The position numbers and the translations under genes were made by a program. A stretch of 5,704 nucleotides of DNA from Nitrosomonadaceae bacterium (lineage in GTDB: Bacteria > Pseudomonadota > Gammaproteobacteria > Burkholderiales > Usitatibacteraceae). Shown here piece by piece: positions 5,599-5,704 of this stretch (positions within the stretch are counted from its first letter, which is position 1; each line of letters starts with the position of its first letter). The notes below the pieces were generated by a model. That model saw only the letters and a list, made by a program, of their open reading frames with translations. It was not told the origin of the DNA and searched no databases. The stretch spans positions 1 to 5,704 of the forward strand of contig JAJTHU010000319.1 of NCBI GenBank assembly GCA_021300055.1, given 5' to 3'.

Positions 5599-5704
5599 AT
5601 GCCACAACTGCGCGGAATTGGTCCTGTTTCGAAGCGCCTGCTCATGGCGTATGGCATCGAGTCTTTGGAAGATCTGCGACGGGTCGATGTCTTTGAACTC
5701 TACG
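5599..5704 (+). CDS. Probable TfoX/Sxy C-terminal-domain protein (3' end outside the window)
   Basis: The window ends after 35 codons of an open frame beginning at ATG 5599. The visible residues, starting MPQLRGIGPVSKRLLMAYGI, fit the opening of the TfoX C-terminal domain: an LxxIGP turn, a helix, GI(E/T)S, then a helix DLRRVDVFELY resembling the domain's 'DLRxLGAVxAY'. TfoX/Sxy regulates competence in some gammaproteobacteria; small proteins with only this helical domain occur in other proteobacteria without an assigned role. The domain starts almost at the methionine, so a short stand-alone protein is likely. GGGA at 5590-5593 is a weak ribosome binding site 5 bases upstream. The frame stays open upstream of 5599 into the permease gene, so a non-ATG earlier start cannot be excluded. 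Confidence 0.6.
   Translation, partial: MPQLRGIGPVSKRLLMAYGIESLEDLRRVDVFELY

Overview
This window looks like a chromosomal housekeeping segment of a moderately GC-rich Gram-negative bacterium, most likely a betaproteobacterium (Burkholderiales-like). The basis is the gene order tolB-pal-cpoB(ybgF)-queE-queC and the style of the CpoB protein (LFDDDEARKRI start of the mature protein, coiled coil, Ala/Pro-rich linker, TPRs). This placement rests on remembered family patterns, not on a database search. All genes read on the + strand and are tightly packed. I see no mobile element, CRISPR array, tRNA or rRNA, and no sign of frame damage.

Left part (1-2790): the distal end of a Tol-Pal operon. The window opens inside tolB (periplasmic beta-propeller, N-terminus missing). 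It is followed by pal (peptidoglycan-binding outer-membrane lipoprotein) and cpoB/ybgF (periplasmic coiled-coil/TPR partner of TolA and of septal wall synthesis). tolQ, tolR and tolA are expected just upstream of the window. A near-perfect 20-bp stem-loop (1709-1751) lies between pal and cpoB and lacks a U-tract.

Middle part (2791-4426): a 192-base intergenic stretch with two small stem-loops and an orphan -10-like hexamer, then queE and queC. These encode two consecutive steps of 7-deazaguanine synthesis (6-carboxy-tetrahydropterin to 7-carboxy-7-deazaguanine to preQ0), leading to queuosine in tRNA. queC starts with GTG inside the 3' end of queE, 8 bases overlapping, so the two are probably translationally coupled.

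Right part (4427-5704): nine bases after queC comes a 372-residue membrane protein of the YeeE/YedE (TsuA-like) sulfur-compound transporter family, whose ribosome binding site overlaps the queC stop codon. After a short gap holding a 9-bp direct repeat and a weak stem-loop, the window ends in the start of a small gene whose visible residues resemble the C-terminal domain of TfoX/Sxy.

The Tol-Pal genes act together at the envelope during cell division, and QueE and QueC act in sequence in the cytoplasm. The least explained point is the tight linkage of a sulfur-compound permease to the queuosine genes. I do not see a clearly novel system. The best leads are that linkage, the permease's reduced cysteine set, and the long pal-cpoB stem-loop.
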